From positions 986,501 to 1,050,500 of the forward strand of contig JASJOG010000002.1 of NCBI GenBank assembly GCA_030142905.1: a stretch of DNA of 64,000 bases. The letters are read 5' to 3'. Below are positions 32,810-44,815 of the stretch, piece by piece. The notes beneath the pieces were generated by a model that was not told where the DNA came from, did not search any database, and was given only the letters and a program-made list of their open reading frames with translations. Within the stretch, counting starts at the first letter, position 1. Each line of letters begins with the position of its first letter. This DNA is from Heliopora coerulea. Its lineage: Eukaryota > Cnidaria > Anthozoa > Scleralcyonacea > Helioporidae. The translations under genes were made by a program, and so were the position numbers.

Positions 32810-34923
32810 TGTTCATAACATAGCACTTGAGTTTCTTAGAAGAATTGATGAGATTCAGTAGGCAATAAGCACAAAAATCTTGGACGGCAAAAAATTGCAG
32901 TGGATAATTTCATTTTCGGCGGCATTATCGGCGGCAATTGCCTTTTGCCGTCGAAAATTTCGAGGGCTGAGAATGGGATCACTGTGTTAATTTTATACCA
33001 TTCTTCTATCGTTACTGCATCAGCATTTGGTCTATTTCTCTGTCGAATACAGCTTTGTTGTTTTGAAGGCTGCACATCAATGGAAGCTGCCATTCTTTCT
33101 GCTTGCTGGTATATCTTGTGGAAGTGTACATCAACATCCTTCCTGATTTCTTTATAGAAACTCTTGATTTCTTCAATTTCCTGAAAAGCTTTAATTATGT
33201 CCAAGGTAGAACTCTATAGTTTAACAGTGATGCCTGACAAATGAGACAGAAACTGATATGCAGTTAGAAAAATTACTAAGTATTGAAACTCAGTCACTCC
33301 ATGCAACAATGAATTTGCAGTGTTCTTTGATTCCATATCCCAAACAGCAGTCCTAAAATTTGCACTTAAGTCTTCTGTGTGTATTCCCAAACGAATTACC
33401 TCTAGTGTTATGACAATGAATGTGTAGCATTGATAAAAATGCTGGTAAGCAACATGTCTTTCGGCCCATCTTGTTCTACATAGGTCAATGAGGGGCTTGC
33501 GTTTGGAAGTATGAGCTCTCTTGTTTACAATTTCTAATAAGAGTTCACTTCGTTTTGGGCTGTGCAAAAAGTATAAGCAAGTCATTTTCATTTTGTCCAG
33601 GACATTTTGGATTGCAGGTAAGTTACAAGAATGACTGATTACTAAGTTTAAGCCATGGCCACTGCAGTGTGTATATGTCGCAAGTGGTGACTGTTCTTTA
33701 ATGTGTGCCTGAACACCATTACGTGCACTTCACATATTCGAAGCGCCGTAATATCCTTGTCCTCAAATATCTTTAACATCCAGACCAAGACTCGCAAGAT
33801 CACTACAAATCTGTGTAGCTATGGTTTCTCCTGTTACAGGAATAAGTGTTGAAAATTGTATAAACTCTTCCCTAATGTTCTTATCTTTGTCTACAAAGCG
33901 TATGCACAAAGGCATAATCTCTTTGTTATGAGATGTAACTTCATCCACCATAATAGCGTAAAAGTGGGCTTGTAGAACTTCATCAATGATCTTTTTTTGA
34001 GTTAGATGAATTCCAATAATGTCAATAATTTGGTTTTGGGTTTGTGGAGATATGTAAGTAGCATTTCTCATCCTAGGTCTCTCCAGGTGGCATTTCAATA
34101 CAGGGTTGTGATTACTTAATACCTTTAGCATGGCCAAGAAGTTCCCTGGGTTTCCAATCTGATCTAATTTCTCAACATCGCCTCGTAGTGCAATACATTG
34201 TCTTCCACAATAAAGTACAGCCTCTGCATAGCACTTCACTATCTCTCTATTGTTGTGTATTGTACGCATCAGTTCAGTACTAAGGCGTGAGTCAATATTC
34301 TCTTGAGGATGTTCGACCGATCGCTTAAATGCCAACCCAGCATCAACTGCTTGAATGTGGTATTGATTAGCAGCATGACTACCAACAATTTTATTAACTT
34401 TGAGCCAAGATGTAAATGGTTTGTTTACAAGAACTCCGAGTTTGTCTCTACTTTTCACAAATAATACACAGTACTTACAAAATCCTCCATTCAGTATCCT
34501 GCTATATATCAACCATGGATATTTACCAAGTCATTTGTATTGAAAAGATCTGTTACAACCACTGTTGTATACTGTTGGAAATTTATATGCATGATCTGGC
34601 TTGTACGGTTCAGTGAGCAGAGTGTACTTTTCTCCTGATGTTAAATTATCAATTAAACGACTTACCTCCTCAGAGGTCATTGACAGCTTCACAATAGAGC
34701 CAATGTCATTGTTTCTTCTGTATACCTGGGGTGAATCTGTTTGTTGCTGACTGTCTGAGCGGACTGACTCAGCTTCGGACTGAAGGCTTGATATTTCATG
34801 ATCAATTTCTGGCTGACTTGAAGTAGCCAGTCGTGATTCTGAATCTGAAGCCTCTCTACAAAACTACTTCCTTATTCCAGGCTCCTGTGCCTCTGGTGGC
34901 GTTCTTCGCTTTTTACCTGACAT
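32810..34923 (-). pseudogene. hAT transposase pseudogene (ZMYM1-like)
   Basis: Reading down from 34923: a start MSGKKRRTPPEAQEPG, an in-frame stop, an acidic Ser-rich segment, then the TTF-type zinc finger block (YSRILNGGFCKYCVLF, VNKPFTSWLK) and the DUF4371-like region in the intact frame 33763-34512 (FYAIMVDEVTSHNKEIMPLC, RFVDKDKNIREEFIQF). Further frames at 33214-33591 (LIDLCRTRWAERHVAYQHF) and 32836-33204 continue the RNase H-like core. At least two stops or shifts interrupt it, and the C-terminal hAT dimerisation domain is not recognisable. The closest recognisable architecture is zinc finger MYM-type protein 1 and its hAT relatives. It is bounded on the 5' side by a hAT-like terminus at 35051. 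Confidence 0.85.
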
Positions 34924-34984
34924 CACGCGAGCGTCTATTACTTAGCCATGTGCTCTGTATTACGTAATAACCGTTTACATTGTG

Positions 34985-35051
34985 GGAGGGGCTAGACCCA
35001 GAAAAGGGGGGTTTGATCGAACCCCCCGAACCCCCCTTAGCTACGGGCCTG
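34985..35051 (-). repeat. hAT-type terminus of the ZMYM-like element
   Basis: On the minus strand the element begins CAGGCCCGTAGCTAAGGGGG and continues GTTCGGGGGGTTCGATC. CAGGCCCGTAGC starts are typical of hAT elements coding for ZMYM-like transposases. The 8 bases outside are CAATAATA; no matching duplication was found at the other side, so the far end is missing or rearranged. Confidence 0.65.
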
Positions 35052-35194
35052 CAATAATAGATCAATTGATCACTCTCCTGTGCATGCAGAGGCTTCTGTT
35101 ATTGTGGGGCTCTCGAACATTTACATTTATATAATGTTATACGTATGGATCAATTATTATAATATGTTGAGTACTAGTTTAAATTAGTAGTTTA

Positions 35195-35262
35195 ACATAT
35201 CAGCAAAAAAGTGGGTGGGTGGGGGGGCTAAAGCGCCCCCTAGCCCTTGGATTCCGCGGCGC
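35195..35262 (-). repeat. Second solitary hAT-like terminus
   Basis: On the minus strand it starts CAGGCGCCGCGGAATCCAAG, followed by GGGCTAGGGGGCGC and a G/C-rich stretch. It resembles a transposon end without partner. Confidence 0.35.
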
Positions 35263-35935
35263 CTGTTTTACGATGTATTCAGTCTTTGCCAAACAAATAT
35301 TATCACCTTACCTTTGCTTTATCTAATTAGGTCGATAAAATGGCTGCCTGATGTCTGTAGCTCTAAAATCGCTTTAGTTAGCGAAACTCCTAGTTGTTTC
35401 CTTGAGATTTGGGCAAGTTGCACTTGCTGAGAACGTGGCGGCTGAACGGCTTCCGGGATGCGCAACGCAACATGCGCTGGGACAAAAACAGCAGAGTGCC
35501 TGGTTATTTTCTCATTTTGTGTCACTATCTGGACACATTTTCGCATAGCAGCGGAGGAATTCAATGTGGATCGTTGGTTATGGACCTGGAAGTCACATCT
35601 ACACTTAGTCATATACTCAATCGCGAGTTCGACGAATGGAGAAAAGGATCAGGCTATGATAATAACATAGTCTTGTTGGATGTAAGTGAACTTTCGAAAT
35701 TAACAGAACTTGTGGTCTTGGGTGGCAGTGGTCTGGTTTCATGATTGTTTGTAGAATCATTTATTGTACAGTAACACGGCTTAACTTTTCAATCGCTAAT
35801 TACTCGAGGTAGCTAGACGTTACTTGGTACGCGAGGAAAATTCAAAGTAGCTCAAGAACTTTGACAGCTAAACGACTACTGTCGTCTACGGTGCAATAGA
35901 AATATGTGTATATCGACTCACATGTGACGCATGTA

Positions 35936-36112
<177 letters not shown>

Positions 36113-36334
36113 GAGAACTCAAGAGCTGCTAGGTATGCCTAAGCATAAAGGTTAAGGGGTTTAGTCTTACAAAGCCACTTGAGAGTTCTCCCAACCACTC
36201 CAAGTGTTTGCATCAGACTATATAAGCAAAAAGCAGTTTCTATTTCTTTTATAAAATAAGCAAAGAACTAAGCTGTAATAATTGTGAATAATAAACTTAA
36301 TTTTCAGTATCAAATGGTAAGTTCTTGTTATTTG

Positions 36335-36456
36335 TTTGTAAACTAATCAGAGCTATCTATTTGCACTACATGTATGAACAAATTCTGGCATCAGTTCTGT
36401 AAACTAATCAGAGCCTTCCATTCATGTCAAGAACAAATTCTGGCTTCAACTGGCAC
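36335..36456. repeat. Tandem duplication of a ~62-bp segment
   Basis: TGTAAACTAATCAGAGC and GAACAAATTCTGGC occur in the same order at 36337-36388 and 36399-36442. Confidence 0.7.
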
Positions 36457-36621
36457 TGTAATGTCAAAACCATGTTGCATAGACTGACATAAACATGGTA
36501 ACTGACCAATCACTGCTTGCATAATGGGAAACACAGTTTATAAATATGTATACATATATATGTATTTAAAACTGGTCTGAAATGTTAAAATAATATGTAA
36601 TTTTTGGGTCCTACTGCAAAC

Positions 36622-36884
36622 CTTCAAGATAGACTCTATGCAAATTTTAAATCAGATCTCAAATTTATATACTGTATACACTTTGGCTAAACAGTCTTCA
36701 AGGACTTTTAACAATGGAAGTTGGACTCTAGGGAATTCCTTTCTTTCATTGACCAAGTTACTGTTCATGGTAAAGTGTATTGCCTCTAAAAATGAACAGA
36801 TGTTTTAAAGTCCTTGCAGACTCTTTAGCCAAAGTGTATAAATTTGAGATCTGATTTAAAATTTGTGTAGAATCTATCCTGAAG
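36622..36884. repeat. Imperfect inverted repeat with ~85-bp arms
   Basis: Arms at 36622-36711 and 36802-36884 share, in inverted order, AAATCAGATCTCAAATTTAT, ACACTTTGGCTAAA and AAGGACTTT. The spacer is about 90 bp. It is probably a non-autonomous DNA element. Confidence 0.8.
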
Positions 36885-38252
36885 AATGAAGGAAAGCCTA
36901 TGTCAGCTTAGTTTTGGTGCTTCATCAGATCTCTTAGTCTTACAGTATTTAATGAAGGTAATAGAAATTGGAAGCATTATGTACAGTACAGTCCACATCT
37001 GTCTTAATATTGTCTATCATCTATCATCCATCCATCTATCGTATATCGTTCCTTTCTCCATTGTCTATTGTTTGTCTGCCAATTATCTATCATCTCTGAC
37101 TGTTTTGTCATTCATCTCTGTGTCTATTGTCTATTGTCCATTCTTCCGTCATCTGCTGTCTCTGTGTCTATCAACTGTTATATCTGAATTTTTTATCAAT
37201 CATCTGTCATCTCAAAATGCAGATGTCAATGTCATTCTAATTGCACTTGAGAACATCAAAACATCAAGATTTTTGATTGAATTGTATGAATAGGTCTGAT
37301 TGAGAATAAGAATAAGTTTTTTCCTTTAGCTCATAAAATTTAAGTCACTTGTTTTCCCATGGTCTCAGAATATTAAAACATGGCTTAATGTGTGTGGACT
37401 GCACTTACGCAAAGATTCACGGAGCAATCACTCTTCTTCAAGTCTTTTTTGATAGCAACAAAACTGAAGCCCTTGGAGTGCAAAACCATGATTTTGTTTT
37501 GAGTGTACACAGGTATTCTTGAAGTCATCAAAGTGAGAATACAGGTGCACATTAATATTGCTGACTAACAGCCTTTTCTATCCTCATGGGAGTAATTGCA
37601 ATAAGATGTGAACTTATTAACACATTCTTTACAGTTACTGTAGTTATTCAATTCAAAATAACCCATGGGAATAGGTTGCATTAGATTACATCAAGTATAA
37701 CTTTCTTCATGAATTAGCAACCTAGTGGTAACTAAACTGTAAGTTTGAAATTATTGATGAGCATATGATTGAAAAAACTTGTTCTCGAAATAATATAATA
37801 ATGTTCTTGAAATATAATGTTGGTAGGCAAAATACTGTGATTTCAATTACCTTTATTAAAAGTGAATTGTAACACAGTGTGAATTACAGTATATGGCAAA
37901 ACAATTTGGGTAATGGAAGACAAGGTAGAAACATCTGTTGATAATTGCAAGCAGTTGAAGGACAGATGAGAAGGCAAAAGACATTAGGCAACTAGATGAG
38001 AGAGACAAAAGATGCAGAGACAAGAGATGCACGGACAAGAGATGCAGAGACAACAGACAATAGACACAGAGATTAGTGACAATGGACACAGGGACAAGAG
38101 ACAAAAGATATGGAGATGAGGGATAATAGATGAAAATAGATGCCAAAAAATGTTAAGATAGACATGAATAGTATTGTGTGCATAACCTGATACTTGTACA
38201 AGCACTCAAGTGGATTTAGGGAAATTGAAGGGTATAAGCATTGATCCAACTC

Positions 38253-38355
38253 TAATGGTTTGGATTTAAGGTACATAAAGTTGAACTTCTTCAGAATATG
38301 CCTCATGTTTGCATCAGGTTATGCAAACATTAGCATCCATTTTCTATTAATTTTG
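38253..38355 (-). repeat. 103-bp direct repeat, copy 2
   Basis: Nearly identical to 31810-31912, 6.4 kb away in the same orientation. It ends a repeat-rich stretch (36.1-38.3 kb) that contains TCTATC-like (37005-37170) and inverted GAGACAA-like (37980-38120) degenerate tandem tracts. Confidence 0.9.
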
Positions 38356-39355
38356 CTGACTCATTAGCCTGAGTAGAATATTTGAGTGCTTCCTTGCCTT
38401 ATACTGTGATGGGTTAAGGTGGCTGTTAATGTATTAAAGGGTAGGGTTCATCTCTTTGATGGGTAAAATATTGTAGTAAAATTCTACAGTGTACTCATGC
38501 TTTTTAATGGATTAATTGTTTTGATTGATATTTACCCATTATGTGGCAAGAGCACACATTAGTGTTTTATTCTGGCTAATGTAAGACAATTTTTACTTGT
38601 CACGGGGATGAACCCTGAGTAAATTGAAGGATTAAATTAAAGGGTTAAATTCAATTAAAGGTGGTAGGACTTCAACCTCCCATAGCTACTACAAACATCA
38701 AAAAACTCCACCAGGAAGTTGTAAAAATTGTTTAATAAAGGTGTCATTTGATACTAAACCATCCACTTAGATTGGCTTGAAACTCCCACTAATAGAAATG
38801 TTATCATTATTTGTGCAGTTTGTTCAAATTTCTTGGCTGTGTTTCCAAAGATATATTTTCATTTAGGTGTCTGTTTGTTGGCATGTTAGTTGTATAACTT
38901 TGCTTGTCAACACACGAGAATTATTTTTTTGTCTGGTTTGACAATGACTGTGTAATACAGTTGAATTATTACCTTCTCAATTTTGTCCTGTATTTTCACT
39001 AATATTTTGGGTACCAAGATGCTTCTTTTCAGAGTTTGTTTTATGTTACATTGTTAAGGTTTTCAGCAAGCACTGAATTATAACTATCCCAGTTAGCTCT
39101 TTCTTGGTAGGATTAGTCTTCTGTCAAGGGTGGACATCTTCCCTGGAAGGAGTTGAAGAGTGGTGTACACAACAGTTTTGTATTTCACTTCATCCTCGAA
39201 ATATTCAGATTTTTTAGTATGTTAAAGAGGTTTTCTGCGACGACACATTGTTGAAACAGCATATTGGCAAATGGGAAATCATATATGTCTTTGAAATGAT
39301 TGCATTAATTCACTCAAAACTCTTCATGTTAATGCATTTTCTACTTTACGGTAAT

Positions 39356-40145
39356 CGAGGGGCGTGTTACTAAAAATTTCTCGTACACTTCGCCAAAAAT
39401 CAAAAAAATAATATTCTCGAAAAAATACGAAAATCCGGCCATTTAAAGAATCCAGAAAATCCTTAAAAATTCATTAAGAAATAACAAAAGTTCAAATATC
39501 TAATGCAAATTTGCCAAAATTCTTTGAACTCCTTAATAGTTTTTGTGAAAATAATAATAAAAAAAATCCATCAGAATTTCAAAAATCCAAATAAAATTCC
39601 TTTAACATGCGGAAATTTTTGCGAGCCTTGTTAAGCCATGAGCCATTTTTTAGAAAAAGTGTGGGAAGGAGTTTGTATGGCCACAAGGTAGCGAACAATT
39701 TTTATTCTTCCTCCTAACTTGACAACAGTTGCCAACGTGCAGTACAGCATAATTTAAAAAGTCGAAACGATTGCAGGGAAGAAAACATAATCATAGGTTA
39801 AATTCGGACTCGAAGGAGGCTAACCAAAACTTTAAACCATGCAATGATAGCCTTCCAGTGGACCACCACACCAGATGTGTACACCACTGCCTGAAATATT
39901 ATCCTTCCAAAATACTTGAACTAGATATAGTTAACATAGTCTCCGCACAAATGAAAGAAAATCTATAAACAACAACACAAGATTAAAAAAGACGAGAAAT
40001 CCGGGGGAAATGGGGAGGTGCGGTAAGATCCTAAAAATTGATCAAACTATTGGGAAAAAATCCGAAAATCTGGCAAAAAAAATTATCGGGATTTTTGAAT
40101 CCACGAAAATCTCGTGCGCATTTTTATGAGCAATACACTCTTTGA
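39356..40145. mobile_element. Possible non-autonomous element with weak terminal inversions
   Basis: GTGTTACTAAAAATTTCTCG at the left and CACGAGATTTTCGTGG read inverted at the right are partly related, and AAAATCCG-type segments recur inside. A 65-codon plus frame at 39771-39968 lies within. Ends and family are uncertain. Confidence 0.3.
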
Positions 40146-40704
40146 CGGAAATGTTAAATTATTGTCCACTAAACCAAAACATTACTATGGTAAAAATGTC
40201 ATGATCAGCTCTCAGTCCCTTTCTATTTGAAGTAGAATTATTCGTTCTTCCACTACAGAAACAATGAATTATTTGGGATATAAAATTTCAATGAAGATGC
40301 GTTTAATTAGCAAAAAAAAAAAAACAAACAAATCTGCAAAAATGTATTTTCGCTATAAATACAAAAGGGATCTGGAAATTAAAATGTTACTATGGCTACA
40401 CCATTTTCATCTGATAACGTTTAGTATTGTTTACTGCAATATGCAATGTTTCAAGAGGTTTTGTCTAATATCAAATATATGCTTGATTGTCCAGTAAGTC
40501 ACAACGCTGTATCAACAATGTAACGTTTACGCTACCTCACATGAAAAATTTAAATATCTTAAGGACGGGAAAGAAAGTATGAAAGAACTTTAAACATTAT
40601 TCTTAATCACTTCGAATATTCTTTCAAATAGAGCAGATTCATTTTTTCAGTCATGCATATGCCCTTTAAACAATGACCTTAATCTGAAATGCTTTTTTCG
40701 CCAG

Positions 40705-40785
40705 AGGCAGGTTCACCAGAGCCGCTTGATGCTTATATGCTGAATACACTAGAACTGCCCAATAAAAGCGTTAACAGCAGCAAAG
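40705..40785 (+). CDS. E2-like gene, candidate exon 1 of those found
   Basis: Acceptor CCAG before 40705, donor GTTCTA at 40786. It encodes [20 protein letters not shown] in the only open frame and ends in phase 1. It is the weakest exon of the chain because the donor is poor and the intron to the next exon is only 81 nt. Confidence 0.5.
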
Positions 40786-43700
40786 GTTCTAGTCAAATGC
40801 AGTTGTGTTTAAAGAATAGACTTGAGACTTGATTTAATTTCGTTGATAATTGTCTCCCACAGATAGATAACGAAGAAGATGGTGGAGCGGTCGTAAAACT
40901 TTTAGTGCTGGGAGAATATGAAGTTTCTATGTCATGTCCACCAGGTAGGACAGTGATTGCAGTAATTATGCACGTAAATCAGGCATTTCAGATGGTCTGG
41001 ATCTTATTTTTGGAGCAAATAATGAGCACACGCAGACAGTATTCGGTTTTTTAAACTACGAAGGTTGCCCCAGATTTAGTGACATTCGTACGGCGCTTCA
41101 AGCTTACTATAAACAGTGCCGATGCTTCTTCAAATTTAAACACAATTATCAGTGTATCATGCAGCGAGCTACCGGTAAATCAATTCCAAAACAGGAGTAC
41201 CTGGCGCAAGTGCAGGTCGAATGTCCCAGAATTTGGGACATTTTCATTGATTTTCACCAGGACATCTGATCATCAGCTACCGAGGAAGTCCTGGGAAGGC
41301 GGATAGGCTTCATGAAAATGACCATCCACCCACATGTGCTGACTGTTTTTCCTGTAGCAGACGCTTCCTCTGTTGACTCGGTCGAGGACTTTCAAGTTAA
41401 TCATGTGTCTCCAACTAGTTCCCATTAGTTCCTTACAGATTGTTTTAATAGCATGAGTCGCGAGCGTAGAGACTGCAAACGTCTAGAAGGGATACAGCCT
41501 CAGAACTGTTTGCCCACGTCGAGGAAAGATACCTTTACAAGTATTTGCACGCTTAACCGAATTCTAACCCGAGCTTTCCGTAACCAAAGTTAACTGGTTA
41601 ATTCACGTCTGTATATTTAGAAAGAACACCTGAGACAACTTGCCGGGCAAGGGTTACAACCTATCGCAATTAACTCATCCCGGGCAGTATCAGTCTGACA
41701 TTATTTTAGTATAAGTAATACCATGACATGAGGGAAATGAGTGATTAAATGTCCCCGAAAGCCGAGGGCGGTCTAGGAAAATCCGGAGGGCGTTAGCCCG
41801 AAGGACTTTCACAAATCTCCTTCAGCTTGAGGAGACATTCACTCATTTCCCTACATGTCATGGTATTAGTTTGTAATACCATGATGACCGACGACATTTA
41901 ATTGGTATTGTTTGAAATTCTTTTTGGGATGTTAGTGTTGTTCATGGTGTGTACCAGCTCTTGTATAACTTGATTAAGTTCACGCTTTCTGTTGCATAAA
42001 ACAGCACCCTTTTGATGTTTGCTTAGGCATGTTAATGACGGATTAAGTATGCATACTTGTGAGAGAACGTAGGGACTAAATCTCGCCTTGAGAACAATAG
42101 AAACGGTGGTCATCAGGGTGTTACTGTAACCAAAGCCAGACGATTTTACTCGTTTACTTTCCTGCCTGAAAAGGGATATCTTAATAAAATTATCTTCTGA
42201 GCTCGAATCCAGGGGCTCGCGAAATAATTTTATATTTTAACTTTTTTTTAAAAAAAAGTATATCAGACGACCGATGATGTCGTCTGATGATCGCGTAAGC
42301 GTGAAACACCGTGTAACGGCAGTTGCTCAAAGCTTAGACATTAACCAAATAGACTATTAAAGCTCTACACCTTTGTATTGAGCACTCTCCTTTTCAGAGA
42401 CCAAACAGCTACATATATACACTGTGTCTGAAGTTATTATGCAAGAGTGATAATTTGAAATATATTTTTATGCGTTTTGCAAAACCTCACAGCAATCACA
42501 CATATAATAAAGTGATATACAAGAAAACTATCTTCACTTGTATTTCAGTTGTTTCTGGCCCTGCTACGGTATTTCTAACAAAAATTTATAAAGTTGGGTG
42601 TCTGAAGGTATTATGCAAATGGGAATTTGTCTGACCAAACACTGAGCTTTTGTGATGTTAATGGAATATTTACTGCCAGAAACCAATTTAACATTCTATT
42701 TATTTCTAAACATCAAACAATGGAATCATTTTACATGTAAATATATCCACCTTTTTTATCAATTATTTTAATAAGTAGATCATCCATTGAATTTGTGAGG
42801 GACTTCACTGTTTCAGGCTTGATTGCTGGAGTTGCTTTTTTAATTGCCTCCCACAACTCTGACTGGCTTCTGTACTGTTTACCACCACTATACAGTTCCC
42901 TCTTTACCAGTGCCCACATGTTTTCAATCGGATTTAGATCACGAGAGGACGATGGCCATTTCATTAATTTACTTCCTGTAAACCCCTTTTGAGCCAAAAA
43001 GTCAGAAGTACTTCGTGGCGCATGAGAGGGGGCATTGTCTTGCATGAAGACGCAGTCCTTCTTAAATTTTCGACTTTGAGCTTTGTACCATTTGAAGAAT
43101 GTGTCTTCCAGTAAAACGCAATAGTTATCACTGTTTAGATTCAGTTCTTCATCCACTTTGAACGGCCCAATTACTTTGTCATTGACAATCCCTGCCCACA
43201 CCATGATTCCACTACCTCCGTGTTGTCTCCTCAGCATTGGAGGAGCTTCCTTATCACAGAGAACCCACCCTTTAGACCAACCATACGGACCATCCAGAGT
43301 CACCCTTGATTCATCAGTAAAAATCACTTTACTAAAGTCAGTTTTCAAAGTTTTCCCTGGCCCAGTTCAAACGGTTCTGCATGTGTGTTTTATTGAGAGG
43401 AGGTCTGCTAACTGATTTCTTGGCTGTGCTCATTGTTCAAAGGATTCTACACTTTTTATCACGTTTCACTCCCGTTATTCCTGCCTTGTCAAACACTTCC
43501 GCGCTACTTAGTAGTGGATGCTTTGTTAGAATTTGCTTCAATTCTTGTTTGTCTCTGTCGCTAATGTTCTTAAATCCTTTTTCTTTGCTTCTTACCCTCT
43601 ATTCGTTTACGTCTTCCATTGCATTCTTAACTATTCGATGGTCTCTTCGTAATATCTTTGAAATTTCTTAATGTTGTTTTCCCTTTAGGTAATAACTGCA

Positions 43701-44253
43701 CAATTTCCTTTTTCTCAGTTGCTGATAAATCTTTCTTTTTGCCCATGTTAACTTTTTAAGTAAGAGATCGGCAGCGTTATAGCAGCATTAGCAGTGTCAT
43801 TACACTTGCATAATAACTTCAGACACTGCTTTTCTAATTAGTTGGCTATTTTGGGAATAAATCAGACCAGTTTGTGTAACGTACGTGTAAATATATTGCT
43901 ATTAATTGCTTATATATCGCTTTATTATATGTGTGATTGCTATGAGGTTTTGGAGAATGCATACAAATATATTTCAAATTATCACTCTTGCATAATAACT
44001 TCAGACGCAGTGTACATATACATATATATATATATATATACATATATATATACATATATATATACATACATATATATATATATATACATATATATATACA
44101 TACATATATATATATATATATACATACATATATATATATATATACATACATATATATATATATATACATACATATATATATATATATATACATACATATA
44201 TATATATATATACATACATATATATATATATATACATACATATATATATATAT

Positions 44254-44298
<45 letters not shown>

Positions 44299-44311
44299 CA
44301 TATATATATAT

Positions 44312-44350
<39 letters not shown>

Positions 44351-44766
44351 TATATAACTGCAGACGGAACCGTTTCGGCCTATTGGGCCTCATCAGTGCA
44401 GTGACGAGCAGGATGGAGAAGCCTACATTATATAGGCAACTCAGATGTTCCACGCTTGTGGTACATCTAAACCATGCCAGAGCGCTCTAACTAGAGACTA
44501 GTGAGCGTGCGCAAATGCGCTAGCGGCATGACTCATCCTGTAGAGCGCTCAAGGGGCCATATATATATATATATATATATATAAAAGAAGTAAAATAGAC
44601 AAAATTTTTTGCTGTCGCTACTCTGAGTTTCACGCGCTCAGGCGATCATCAGAGCAGCGACATCAAAAAATTTTGTCTATTTTACTTCTTTATTTGCTCC
44701 ACTGGTATGGTATTGAGCGCTCTTCATTCTCAAACCAACACTGCAACCTTCCTGGTCCTCACCTTT

Positions 44767-44815
<49 letters not shown>

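Noticed and set aside
35319..35744. Overlapping frames on both strands (97 and 111 residues)
   Set aside because: No recognisable domain and no splice context; frames on opposite strands overlap, so at most one could be real.
38440..38615. Inverted AGGGTTCATC/GATGAACCCT as a MITE
   Set aside because: Only 10 bp match and the surroundings do not continue the inversion.
43842..44453. Several Tyr/Ile-rich frames of 120-170 residues
   Set aside because: Translations of (TA)n/(CATATA)n; no protein signature.
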